Assembly: GCA_033032865.1 (NCBI GenBank)
Contig: JAWHQI010000201.1
Span: forward strand, 2,791,501-2,855,500
Source: Dactylorhiza incarnata
Lineage: Eukaryota > Streptophyta > Magnoliopsida > Asparagales > Orchidaceae
DNA: 64,000 nucleotides
Direction: 5' to 3'
This document shows, piece by piece, positions 1 through 8,627 of the stretch. Each line of letters begins with the position of its first letter. Positions within the stretch are counted from its first letter, which is position 1. Both the position numbers and the translations under genes were made by a program. The notes beneath the pieces were generated by a model, which had not been told where the DNA came from, did no database searches, and saw nothing but the letters and a program-made list of their open reading frames with translations.

Positions 1-1
1 T

Positions 2-743
2 ACGAACAGAACTCTGGAGGATATGCTCCGAATGTGCGTCCTGGATTTCGGTAAAAAGTGGGAAGATCATCTCTACATGATCGAATTCTCTTATAATAAC
101 AGCTATCAGGCAAGTATAAAGATGGCACCCTTCTAGGCCCTCTATGGTAGAGCTTGCCGCACTCGCTTATCTTGGGCGGAGACAGGTGAAACGAAGCTCT
201 TTAAGCGAAAGGAAGTCGAAGAGGCAAATGCGGCGATTCAAACAATCCGGGATAGATTTTTGATTGCACAAGATAGGCAGGCAAAGTACTACAATGCCAA
301 GCACAGAAACGTCGAGTTCGCCGTGGGCGACTGGGTTTATCTAAAGATCAAACCTTTCAAGGGTGTGTCCAGGATTCGACGCTTGAAAAAGTTGAGTCCA
401 AGATACCTTGGACCGTTTGAGATACTGGAACGTGTTGCCTCAAGCTGCCCATCGACTCGCTCTTTCGACAGAGTTGAGTGGTCTTCACGATGTGTTCCAT
501 ATATCGGTATTGAGGAAAGTTGTACCAGAGTCTAGCCAAGTGCTTGTGGCTTATCAGGTGCCGGTCGATGATGGGCTGAAGACGCTGGTCACGCCTATGT
601 GCATCGAAGACACTGATGTCAAACAGCTGCGGAATAAATTAATCAAGATGGTCAAAGTCCGCTGGAACAACTGCGGTCATGAGGAACTTACATGGGAACG
701 TGAGCAAACTATGCGTGAGGAGTTCCCCAAGCTGTTTTGTTGA
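2..743 (+). pseudogene. pol: Tekay1 pol C-terminus: integrase end plus chromodomain-like tail, broken
   Basis: Reading starts in the middle of integrase ([12 protein letters not shown], then the [14 protein letters not shown] block), passes the GPFEILERV region and ends in a tail with LSGLHDVFHISVLRK and VKVRWNNCGHEELTWERE, the form seen at the end of chromovirus integrases. Two lesions are visible. An in-frame TAG at 134-136 replaces the Tyr/Glu expected after MAPF, and a frameshift near 430-440 moves the tail from one forward frame to another. The last stop is at 741-743. The homologous segment of Tekay2 lies on the minus strand at 58030-59451. The family assignment is strong; the activity of this copy is clearly lost. 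Confidence 0.88.
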
Positions 744-879
744 GGTACAAGTCGTATTTTGTATCTTTTTGATTATTTGCACTGTTAGGATTTCGGGACG
801 AAATTCTTTTAAGTGGGGAAGAATTGTAAGACCCCAAATTTCATGTGCACACAAAATCAAAGTGAGTTGAAGTCATGGA

Positions 880-981
880 GCTAGCGCCAGGCGCTAGTTC
901 TAGCACCGGCGGTAGAGTCCTTAAGCGGTACCGACTTTGTCACTAGCGCCAGCGCTAGCCACTAGTGCCGGCAGTAGCGGG
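880..981. repeat. GCTAGCGCC/GGCGCTAGC palindrome array upstream of the Tekay1 TATA box
   Basis: Alternating direct and inverted copies of a roughly 9-base CG-rich word (GCTAGCGCC, and variants such as ctagcaccggcggtag) fill about 100 bp and stop just before the TATA-like site. Similar words recur at 1534-1570 and 1665-1702 in the same LTR. In Tekay2 the equivalent promoter slot holds a different palindrome family. Confidence 0.75.
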
Positions 982-987
982 AAATTC

Positions 988-996
988 TTATATACC
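988..996 (+). promoter_or_regulatory. Putative LTR TATA box of Tekay1
   Basis: TTATATACC lies about 165 bp into the LTR and directly follows the palindrome array. This is a normal place for a chromovirus U3 promoter. The call rests on sequence alone. Confidence 0.45.
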
Positions 997-1516
997 TCAA
1001 AATCCAACTCTTTAGCTCATTTTTCTCTGAGAGCCTTTGCAGTTCTGAGGGCAGAGAGCTAGGAGCAGGGAAGGAGATCCGTTGGAGTTGAGTTTTCGTC
1101 GTGCTAGGAGGGATTTGTGAAGAAGCGTCTGCGTACGTGTGCCACCGCGGATTCCAGCCATTTCCCTCTCAGTTCTATGGCGCCAAAACGACCAACTAGG
1201 GTAACGAATCTCCTCCCTAGCCTTTGGACATGTGTGTCCTTTGATTTCCATGAATTTAGGAAGACTTCTACTAATTAGTAGATTGGATCTTCCGGTGGGA
1301 TGAAGTTATTCCCCCACAAATTGCATATAGAGTCCGTAATGGTAGTACAGGCATAGGCATGCTGTGTGAAGCCCATCTGGATAGATCGAGCCGGATTGGT
1401 GATGTTTATCGCGTGGAGAAGACTCCATGTATATGCTGTGGTTCGGGTCTTCTGTACTGTTTTGTACAGCAAAATATCCTGGAGGTGTTTCCCAGGCAAT
1501 ACCCAAAGTTTGGTAG

Positions 1517-1702
1517 CAGAACTGAGTTCTGTTACTAGCGCCGGCGCTAGCGTTAGCGCCGGCGGTAGCTCCAGGTGAGCTGCTAGTGTTGATTTCTGGA
1601 GGTGTTTTCCCAGAGGTATCAGAACTGAGTTCTGTTACCATTGCCGAACAGAACTAAGTTCTGTTGCTAGCGTCGGGTGCTAGCATTAGCGCCGGCGGTA
1701 AC
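1517..1702. repeat. Second palindrome cluster in the Tekay1 LTR
   Basis: Three copies of an inverted repeat with arms CAGAACT and AGTTCTG and a 1-base spacer lie near 1517-1532, 1621-1634 and 1649-1663. They alternate with copies of the GCTAGCGCC palindrome. The cluster lies downstream of the TATA box, so it would be transcribed. Confidence 0.6.
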
Positions 1703-2611
1703 GCCCAGCACACAGATTGTGTGATTCCGTGCTACCTAAAGTCCTGGGGACTGGATACGTAGAAGGAGAAGCTGTGGAATTTGCAAATCCCAGCTTTATG
1801 TCGGATATTATGTGAAGCTTACCCGCATCGTGCATAGTTGAAGCGCGATGATTGAGCACGGGCCTAGCTGATCTGAACCCTCCCATAGTGGTGGTGAATA
1901 GGTCGCCCCTCGGTGCACCGGGCTATGGAAGAGTGCCGGAACTTCGTGTGTACGGCCTAGCTCAAATTGCTTGTCTAAGTTGAAATAAGACCTAGCGTGA
2001 GGGCGTAACTTAGGGAGTATGCCAAAGTGTGCCTTGAGAGCACGAAGCGGGTGGCTTGGTATGCCCCCGTTGGTGTTGTTTGCGGATATATATTTATATG
2101 CTGCTGTCTCTTACTTGCAGGGAAGGAGCACCGCCGCCCCGAGTGTGGGGTGGGGTCGTTATAATTCTTGGTCATCTAAAGCTGACCGGTTACCTGTTTT
2201 ACCACCGCTTGGTGGATTTGTTTGTACAGGTCCCGACGAGACTAGCGGGAAATAGCGGGCCGAAGCCCCTTGCTGCTGTGCTGTGCTGGCCCTCGAAGGC
2301 CAAAGCTTTTGTTTACTTTTGTTCATGTGTGGCCGGCCTGCGTGCCGATGTCTGGAAGCCACCTATATTATGTAAACAAGCATTGTAATTAGCCTTTTAT
2401 GTATTTCATTCCTAGTAACTTATGTGGACAATGTTATACACTGGTTTATAAATGAAATTATATGCTTCCGTTATGCGACTCTGTGCTGAGATAGTTATAT
2501 CTTTAACTGTTAAATGCTAATTTTAGTACCGCGCTCTTCTGTTCATTTCATATGGCGTGGAGTCCCGGCCGGACCTACTGTTATATGCTATGTAACAGGG
2601 AGGGTGTTACA

Positions 2612-2905
2612 GAGACCTCGCTATCTCATTTCTGAGATTTCGCTATCTCATTTCTGAGATCTCGATATCTTATTTCTAAGACCTCGCTATCTCATTTCTG
2701 AGACCTCACTATCTCATTTCTGAGATCTCGCTATCTCATTTCTGAGACCTCGCTATCTCATTTCTGAGACCTCGCTATCTCATTTCTGAGACCTCGCTAT
2801 CTCATTTCTGAGATCTCGCTATCTCATTTCTGAGACCTCACTATTTTTTTTCTGAGACCTCGCTATCTCATTTCTAAGACCTCGCTATCTCATTTCTAAG
2901 ACCTC
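2612..2905. repeat. 22-bp tandem satellite in the Tat-GAG 5' LTR
   Basis: Units read gagacctcgctatctcattt plus ct, with variants gagatctc and gagacctc. Each unit contains a hairpin-capable CTCA-N4-TGAG and often the perfect palindrome GAGATCTC. The 3' LTR carries the same array with about twice the copy number. Confidence 0.85.
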
Positions 2906-3082
2906 GTTGCCTCTTTTTCAGCACCCTTCATTATCTCCTCCCAGGAGACCCTCGACATCTCTTTTTCTCCTCCCTCTTGTCTTCCATCGTAGCTCAAAGT
3001 AACCAACCATCTAACAGTTTCCTTCCTCCTTCTCTTTTCAGCTTGAGCAAGTGTGGACCAGGTACTATTTTTGGTTCGAACA
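2612..3082 (+). repeat. Remaining part of the Tat-GAG 5' LTR
   Basis: About 13 copies of a 22-bp unit (2612-2905) are followed by a unique tail that matches 18280-18446 and ends GGTTCGAACA. After that point the two copies diverge, which fixes the LTR end at 3082. The upstream part was separated by the Tekay1 insertion. Confidence 0.75.
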
Positions 3083-3351
3083 TAACACGCGACCTTCAGA
3101 TCAGAATGGTTGATGAATAGCAGCTGTGGTGAAGATATTAGATTTTGCCGAGCGTAACACCAAATCTTAAAATGGCCATAACTTTTGATCCGGGTGTCGG
3201 AATTCAGAAATTCAAAGCTTGTCGCGACCGGATCGACCTGAACTAACCAAATAGTGTTCCCCATTCAGGCATTTTTTGACCCTCAGAATGCTAAAATTCG
3301 GCTTCGTTTACAAGTTATAGCCTCTTTTCTCTTTGGACAATTCCTATTTTC
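3083..3351 (+). other. Tat-GAG 5' leader
   Basis: This 269-bp untranslated stretch lies between the LTR end and the gag start. I could not recognise a standard tRNA primer-binding site immediately after the LTR, which leaves the priming tRNA undetermined. No credible ORF lies here. Confidence 0.5.
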
Positions 3352-4620
3352 ATGGATCATCCGTCAGAAGGCCTTGAGCATCCTTCCAATCATCTCGAAG
3401 TTCCTGTCCAAAGTAGCCACATCAACTCCCTATTAGCAGAGATCGCCCACCTCGAAAGACAAGTGGATTCTCAACTTAATACTTCGGCAGCCACTAATGA
3501 CAACCCTTCTAGCAATCATCTAGAGCATTTGTTACAACCTGAAGCAGCAAAACTCTCTATTCCTCATCATGAGTCTCATAAGGTCAGTATGGGTGATCCC
3601 CCTTACCAAGTTGATAGACTAATAGTCGTCGCAGGAGAAGAACAAGAACCTTCCCCATTATCATACAAAATTCGTTGGGAAGTAGTTCCAAGTGATTTTA
3701 AAGAGCCTCGCCTACCAGTCTATTCTGGAATAAGTGATCCAGTTTTTCATCTACAAGCCTTTGAGGCAGCTACTTTGCTAAGAGCTCTATCAGATGGTAT
3801 CAAGTGCAAACTTCTCATCATGACTTTTGACGATCAAGTTTTGGATTTGTTCTATCATTTACCACCTCAATCGATCAATTGCTTTGGGGATCTTCGAAGA
3901 GAATTTCACTTAAGGTTCTGTACTTTAAGGAAGCGTAAGAGAGGGCTACCAGCTCTTTTTCAGATCAAGCAAAAGGATAATGAATCTACCGCTCACTTCA
4001 TCGATCGTTTCCAAAAAGAGATCCTTGATGTTGTAAATGCTGATCAAAGTCTCTATAAACATGCCTTAATTAATGGACTTCAAGAAGGCCCTCTCAAATA
4101 TAAAGTCAACATAAAAGAGCCAAAGTCTTATGAGCATCTCATCGAAATAGCAAATCAGTTTATTGAATGTGAAGCGATGAATCCTAACTATGTGTGTTCT
4201 CAGAAACATAAGATTCAGCAACATCAGAGAAATTTCTATCACAGTCATTCATCTTCAATGCAGAGCCCTCCGCAAGTTGAGCAGTTTGAGTCTTATTCTC
4301 TTCCTCAGAATATATCATCTCCATACTTGGAAGTCTTTCCCATCCTGTCTTATAATCCTACAACACTTGAATATGAAAATCACCCAGAAGGATCTATACA
4401 GTTGAATCTCTCCTTGGAAGAGGTCCTTCCAAAAATTCAAAATATGCCAGAGTATAGAAGACCTCGTCCTATAAAGTCTAAGGTTGAAAATCGCAATCAA
4501 GAACTCTTCTGCACATATCATTCAGATATTGGTTATGATACAGAAGACCGCCGTGCTCTCCGAAAATTGATAGACCAATTGTTGAAGGCAGGAAAATTAC
4601 AAGACTATGTTATTTGGTAA
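3352..4620 (+). CDS. gag: Gag of the Tat-GAG element, intact 422-aa ORF
   Basis: The 422-residue ORF is uninterrupted. Residues about 120-270 fit a retrotransposon Gag fold (blocks LPVYSGISDPVFHLQAFEA, FGDLRREFHLRF and ESTAHFIDRFQKE). The C-terminus (residues about 385-420) has the Tat/Ogre-type pattern of a cytoplasmic-looking H-x-G-x-DTED block followed by LRKLIDQLLKAGKLQDYV. The usual Cys after DTED is replaced by Arg (DTEDRRALRK). No CCHC knuckle is present. It would form virus-like particles and package the element RNA. The gene stands alone, with no pol downstream in the 430 bp before Athila1 or the 1.3 kb after it. An open frame of this size in an element with diverged LTRs is notable. 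Confidence 0.8.
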   Translation: MDHPSEGLEHPSNHLEVPVQSSHINSLLAEIAHLERQVDSQLNTSAATNDNPSSNHLEHLLQPEAAKLSIPHHESHKVSMGDPPYQVDRLIVVAGEEQEPSPLSYKIRWEVVPSDFKEPRLPVYSGISDPVFHLQAFEAATLLRALSDGIKCKLLIMTFDDQVLDLFYHLPPQSINCFGDLRREFHLRFCTLRKRKRGLPALFQIKQKDNESTAHFIDRFQKEILDVVNADQSLYKHALINGLQEGPLKYKVNIKEPKSYEHLIEIANQFIECEAMNPNYVCSQKHKIQQHQRNFYHSHSSSMQSPPQVEQFESYSLPQNISSPYLEVFPILSYNPTTLEYENHPEGSIQLNLSLEEVLPKIQNMPEYRRPRPIKSKVENRNQELFCTYHSDIGYDTEDRRALRKLIDQLLKAGKLQDYVIW

Positions 4621-5048
4621 TATGAAGATTGTTTTTCTTCTAGCAGAGACAACTTTGCAAAGCAGAGAGTTTTTCCTCAATAAAAAAAAGTGCATAGAAT
4701 CAAAAGAGATAGAATATCACTTTATTCCCTATTTTGTATGACTCACATTTGTTTGGAGCTTTTTTCACGTCTTTTCTTTTCTAGTTTTACTTGTAATAAG
4801 TATGACAGCGAATGGGGTTCTATCAGCAGCTATCATCGCGAAGATCTTCTCAGCAGTCAGATACATCAAACGTCATATCCATATTCACTCTCGTATCCTT
4901 CATTGCAATCATTTATCCTTTATATGTCTTAAGCTTTTTTCGTTACTCTACTTCCTGCTATTTACATCGATACTTATAAAATTGCGTGGTTGCAAATGGT
5001 AGAAATACTAGCTCTGATTTAGGTAAGGGTCGTAAAACCCACTGCAAC
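4621..5048 (+). other. Tat-GAG post-gag non-coding segment, left of the Athila1 insertion
   Basis: This AT-rich sequence contains only small chance ORFs. It would be continuous with 15892 onward before Athila1 inserted. Bases 5044-5048 (gcaac) are the left target-site copy. Confidence 0.6.
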
Positions 5049-5209
5049 TGATAATGCTAAATCTAGTTAGTTTAATTAGGTTATTTTTAGGATATTTACT
5101 CTTACTTTTTGCTTATTGTTGTTTACCTAAATGCAATTTTGGTTCATTTTCCTATTTTTAGTGCTAACTTAAGTTTTCTGAATTTTCAGGTCAAAAATGC
5201 AAAATTTCC

Positions 5210-5780
5210 TAAGTCACGCCCTAGGTCACGCCCGTGACCTAGGGCATGTAAGTTGTTGTTTCCAATTAAGCTGATGCCAACATAATTCAGAAGATCTGGT
5301 CAGACACGCCCAAAGTACACGGCCGTGACACACAAGTCACGCCCGTGACACGCAAGCCACGCCCGTGACCTAGGGCGTGTAAGTTGTTGTTTCCAGTTAA
5401 GCTGCTGCCAACATAATTCAGAAGATCTGGTCAGACACGCCCAAAGTACACGGCCGTGACACACAAGTCACGCCCGTGACACGCAAGCCACACCCGTGAC
5501 CAGCCCGTGAACAGCTCAGATTCGACCAGCCGACCACCGAATTGGTCACGCCACTGTTACACGGGCGTGCTTCCAGTCACGCCTGTGACTGCCACGTCAG
5601 CCAGCCGCCAGCGCCCATGACCCAACTAACCACCGAAATGGTCACGCCCTCAGTCACGGGAGTGACCGAGGGCGTGACCCATCAAATCGCGTCAGAATCG
5701 TGCGCCGAACCTGATCCAAGCCGCAGAATTGATTAAACAATGTCACGCCCCTAGTCACGGGCGTGACTGAGGGCGTGACC
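5210..5780. repeat. GTCACGCCC/GGGCGTGAC palindrome array of Athila1 U3
   Basis: More than a dozen copies of GTCACG or CGTGAC alternate in orientation, often as nested palindromes such as gtcacgcccgtgac. The array ends about 15-20 bp before the TATA box. The 3' LTR has the matching array at 14237-14825. Its repeat spacing partly follows the 131-bp internal duplication. Confidence 0.85.
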
Positions 5781-5796
5781 GAGGCAGAAAAATTTC

Positions 5797-5803
5797 TATA
5801 AAT
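5797..5803 (+). promoter_or_regulatory. Athila1 LTR TATA box
   Basis: TATAAAT follows the CG-rich palindrome array and is conserved in the 3' LTR at 14842-14848. Transcription would start about 30 bp downstream. Confidence 0.6.
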
Positions 5804-6851
5804 TGAAATGACCTCCAAGCTTTCCCCATTCAGTTTTTGGAGAGAGAACTAGTGCTACTACTCTATTTTCAGTGTTTTTCATGTCATTTTATTCTCTTTC
5901 TCTCTCTCTCTCTCTCTTATTTCAATGCATTTCCTTTTCTAGTTTTCATATGAATGTTGTAATGCCTTTGTAATTTTCTTTTATAGTGTATTACTAATGC
6001 TTAGTAGGCTTTCCATGCAATTGTAATCTCAGTTGAACTTTTGTTTAATAAAAATGGTATGTTTTTGTTCTCTTAAAATCTTCATCATTTCTCTCTCCTA
6101 CCCCTCCACCATGAGTAACTAAATCCTCATAGTACTCGATCTTGATGATCTGAGGATGAGTTGATCAAGTTATGATCCTTTAGTCTTCTTTCACTTTCTA
6201 AAGTGTTGGGCCTTAGATTTACTCTTAATTAAAATTTAGTGGAGCTATATTATCGATATATAATCCCCACCTTTGCTTTCATTCTTGGCTAGCCGAGAGG
6301 CCGATAGTCTGAAGTGAGCACTTAAGAGTAAAGAGAGTTACACACATTTCTCGAGAGAGAATGACGTAAATCTCCTGGATTGGAGTCAAACCCAATAGCG
6401 GGGTTCACCACTTAAAGCGAGTTTTAGGTATTCGAATACGGGACGAGAGTTCGGTCGGATTTTCCTAAACTCAGTTGGGCATATCTTCGAGAGAAGCATG
6501 TTCAAACTATGGGAACCCCCACGGTCAAGCTGCCCTTACTTTATTAAGTTTTAAGTTTGCTTTTGAATTTTGATCAATTTAGGCCGAAGTAAGTCAAGAT
6601 CGAGTGCTATTTCTTAATCATCGTTTAGCCATACTTTTATCCAGCTTTTATTTCAACTTAGCAGACAAAACCATCAAAAAAATTATTAAGATAAAATAAT
6701 AGTAATTCGTTTGAGTATAAGTAATCAACGGTTCTCGGATTTTAATACGACACTTGTGTTCCTATACTACAGTTCGATAGGTATACTTGCCTTCTCGGAT
6801 TGCTAGTTCGGATTTTATTTCGTGCAAGCGGAATTTTAATCACCAAGTTTT

Positions 6852-6869
6852 TGGCGCCGTTGCCGGGGA
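6852..6869 (+). other. Primer-binding site, tRNA-Asp type
   Basis: TGGCGCCGTTGCCGGGGA lies 6 bp after the 5' LTR and is complementary to the 3' end of plant tRNA-Asp. It is the usual first-strand primer site of Athila elements. Confidence 0.9.
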
Positions 6870-7019
6870 CTCGCATTTTGTTGATATTTTGAAAGAACGA
6901 ATCTATTACTTTTATCACCTCTTTTTTCTCTCCTCTTTCTTGAAAAACAAAATTAATTCATAAAAAAGAGACCTTTTTCGAATTCCTCAATCTTATTTTC
7001 CCTTCTCTCTTTCTAGTTT

Positions 7020-8627
7020 ATGACCCGAGCGAATCCGTCAGAACTTGTAGACTTGGACCAAGAACTTGAGCGTACTCTTCGGAGAAAATCGCAAGTTCAA
7101 GATCCTACATTCCAAGAACTGGCTGAGGATTCGGAGTCGGTTGTTAATATGGGCGAACCTAACCAAAATGAAGTCCCCAACATGGTTGCGGCCCCTGAAT
7201 GGACGATGTCCCATTATGCAAGGCCTAACCTGGAAGGGACGGAAACTAGTATAGTCCGCCCTGCCATAAATAACAATAATTTCGAACTAAAGCCAAGCAT
7301 AATTCACATGGTGCAGCAATACGTGCAGTTCGACGGATTACAAGATGAAGATCCGAATGCACATATTGCTAGCTTCCTTGAAATCTGTGACACCTTCAAA
7401 ATAAATGGTGTTACGGATGATGCAATTAGGCTAAGACTCTTCCCATTTTCTTTAAGAACAAAGGCTAAGCAGTGGTTGTCAACTCTACCTAGAGGTTCTA
7501 TCACCACTTGGGCCCAGTTAACTGAAAAATTTCTAACTAAGTATTTTCCACCTGCGAAAACTGCTAAGCTTAGAAATGATATTTCTTCTTTTTGCCAAAT
7601 AGATTCTAAAACGCTATATGATACCTGGGAAAGGTATAAAGAATTCTTAAGACGTTGCCCTCATCACGCTCTGCCTGTATGGTTACAAGTGCAGACGTTT
7701 TATAACGGGCTAAATCAACATACTAAGCAAATGATAGACGCCGCTTCTGGTGGTACCTTAAATAACAAAACCCCGGAAGCCGCTCTTGAACTATTTGAGG
7801 ATATGGCCATGAACACCTATCAGTGGAATGTGCCAAGATCCCGCCCAAACAAACCTGCAGGTATGTACGAAGTGGATAACGTCTCCCAGCTGGCACTACA
7901 AGTGGAAATGCTTAGCAAAAAGATATCTGAAATGAATGCTCCTTCCGCACCTCAGGTTTGGGAATTCGCAAAAGCCACCTCCAAACAAGCTGATTTCGTA
8001 GGCAATAGAAATGCTTATAATAATTATTCTGCTTCTAATTTTCATGCACCTGGTTTTCAGTTACCGAATAATTATAATCCTGCGCTGCGTAATCACCCGA
8101 ACTTTTCTTGGAGTAATCCTGCAAACACAACTCGCCCACCTCTACAAAATGAATTTACACCACCTCCACCCCCTGTTAACTTTCAAAAACCTCCATCTTT
8201 GGAGGAGATGTTTTCAAAATATATAAGTACGAACGAAGCAACCGTCCGGAACTTAGCCGGATCCGTTAAAAATCTAGAAAACCAAATCGGGCAGCTCGCC
8301 AAAATAATATCCGAGCGACCGCCCGGGACTCTTCCCGCTAACACCGAGCCCAACCCGAAAGAGCAAGCGAAAGCTGTAACTCTTCGGAGTGGAAAGCAAG
8401 TATCCGGTCCGGTTAGCGAAGAGCCCGAGGCAAGATCCGCCCCTATTTTAAAAACACCACTCACTCAAACAGATTTTATCACTCCACCTCATATTTTCAA
8501 AAACAACCCCGCCCCGCCTTATCCATCTCAACTCAACAAGGAAAAATTAGATGATCAATATCATCGCTTCCTGGAAATGTTTAAGCAAATACACATCAAT
8601 TTGCCCTTCCATGAAGCGATATCATAA
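7020..8627 (+). CDS. gag: Athila1 Gag (535 aa up to the first stop)
   Basis: Residues about 85-290 are the retrotransposon Gag domain, with the Athila-type blocks HIASFLEICDTFKINGV, LRLFPFSLRTKAKQWLSTLP and KYFPPAKTAKLRNDI. A proline-rich stretch (about 375-400) and a predicted coiled coil (about 405-435) follow; no CCHC knuckle is visible. The ORF ends in a TAA at 8625-8627, and the next codon continues the same frame into protease sequence. The stop therefore probably replaced a sense codon in a single gag-pol frame. Confidence 0.85.
   Translation: MTRANPSELVDLDQELERTLRRKSQVQDPTFQELAEDSESVVNMGEPNQNEVPNMVAAPEWTMSHYARPNLEGTETSIVRPAINNNNFELKPSIIHMVQQYVQFDGLQDEDPNAHIASFLEICDTFKINGVTDDAIRLRLFPFSLRTKAKQWLSTLPRGSITTWAQLTEKFLTKYFPPAKTAKLRNDISSFCQIDSKTLYDTWERYKEFLRRCPHHALPVWLQVQTFYNGLNQHTKQMIDAASGGTLNNKTPEAALELFEDMAMNTYQWNVPRSRPNKPAGMYEVDNVSQLALQVEMLSKKISEMNAPSAPQVWEFAKATSKQADFVGNRNAYNNYSASNFHAPGFQLPNNYNPALRNHPNFSWSNPANTTRPPLQNEFTPPPPPVNFQKPPSLEEMFSKYISTNEATVRNLAGSVKNLENQIGQLAKIISERPPGTLPANTEPNPKEQAKAVTLRSGKQVSGPVSEEPEARSAPILKTPLTQTDFITPPHIFKNNPAPPYPSQLNKEKLDDQYHRFLEMFKQIHINLPFHEAIS

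Larger units (their letters stand above)
1..2611 (+). mobile_element. Tekay1: 3' part of a Ty3/gypsy chromovirus (Tekay/Del-like), 5' part outside the window
   Basis: The stretch holds the end of a polyprotein (integrase tail with a chromodomain-like end), a short purine-rich spacer, and a 3' LTR that begins TGTAAGACCCC and ends GGGTGTTACA. These LTR ends and the upstream sequence around 791-824 (ggacgaaat followed by a G-rich tract) are typical of Tekay/Del chromoviruses. The element sits inside the 22-bp satellite of the Tat-GAG 5' LTR; the 5 bases after it (gagac, 2612-2616) would be the right-hand target duplication. The left duplication is off the window, so the insertion cannot be fully proven here. 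Confidence 0.85.
825..2611 (+). repeat. 3' LTR of Tekay1 (1787 bp)
   Basis: The LTR starts with TG at 825 right after a G-rich tract (about 813-824) and ends with CA at 2610-2611. The U3 end carries CG-rich palindromes (880-981), then a TATA-like TTATATACC near 988-996. A second palindrome cluster lies at 1517-1702. The second half has no convincing ORF; the small ORFs there are chance. The matching 5' LTR is outside the window, so LTR divergence cannot be measured. Confidence 0.85.
5049..6845 (+). repeat. 5' LTR of Athila1 (1797 bp)
   Basis: The LTR begins TGATAATGC and ends TCACCA. Both limits are fixed by comparison with the 3' copy. It contains a 131-bp internal duplication (starting at 5234 and 5365), a dense array of GTCACG and CGTGAC words up to 5780, a TATA box at 5797-5803, a CT-rich run near 5901-5921, and AATAAA at 6047-6052. 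Confidence 0.93.

Noticed and set aside
2612..2905. Regular 22-bp repeats that look at first like a CRISPR array
   Set aside because: There are no unique spacers. The units are back-to-back and the same array recurs in the paired LTR of a plant retrotransposon.
2896..3264. 122-codon minus-strand ORF over the Tat-GAG LTR end
   Set aside because: It is antisense to the LTR and leader, has no recognisable domain, and its LTR part is broken in the 3' LTR copy. Treated as chance.
6852..6869. Possible tRNA-Asp gene fragment
   Set aside because: Only the 18 bases complementary to the tRNA 3' end are present, in primer-site position. No cloverleaf can be formed.
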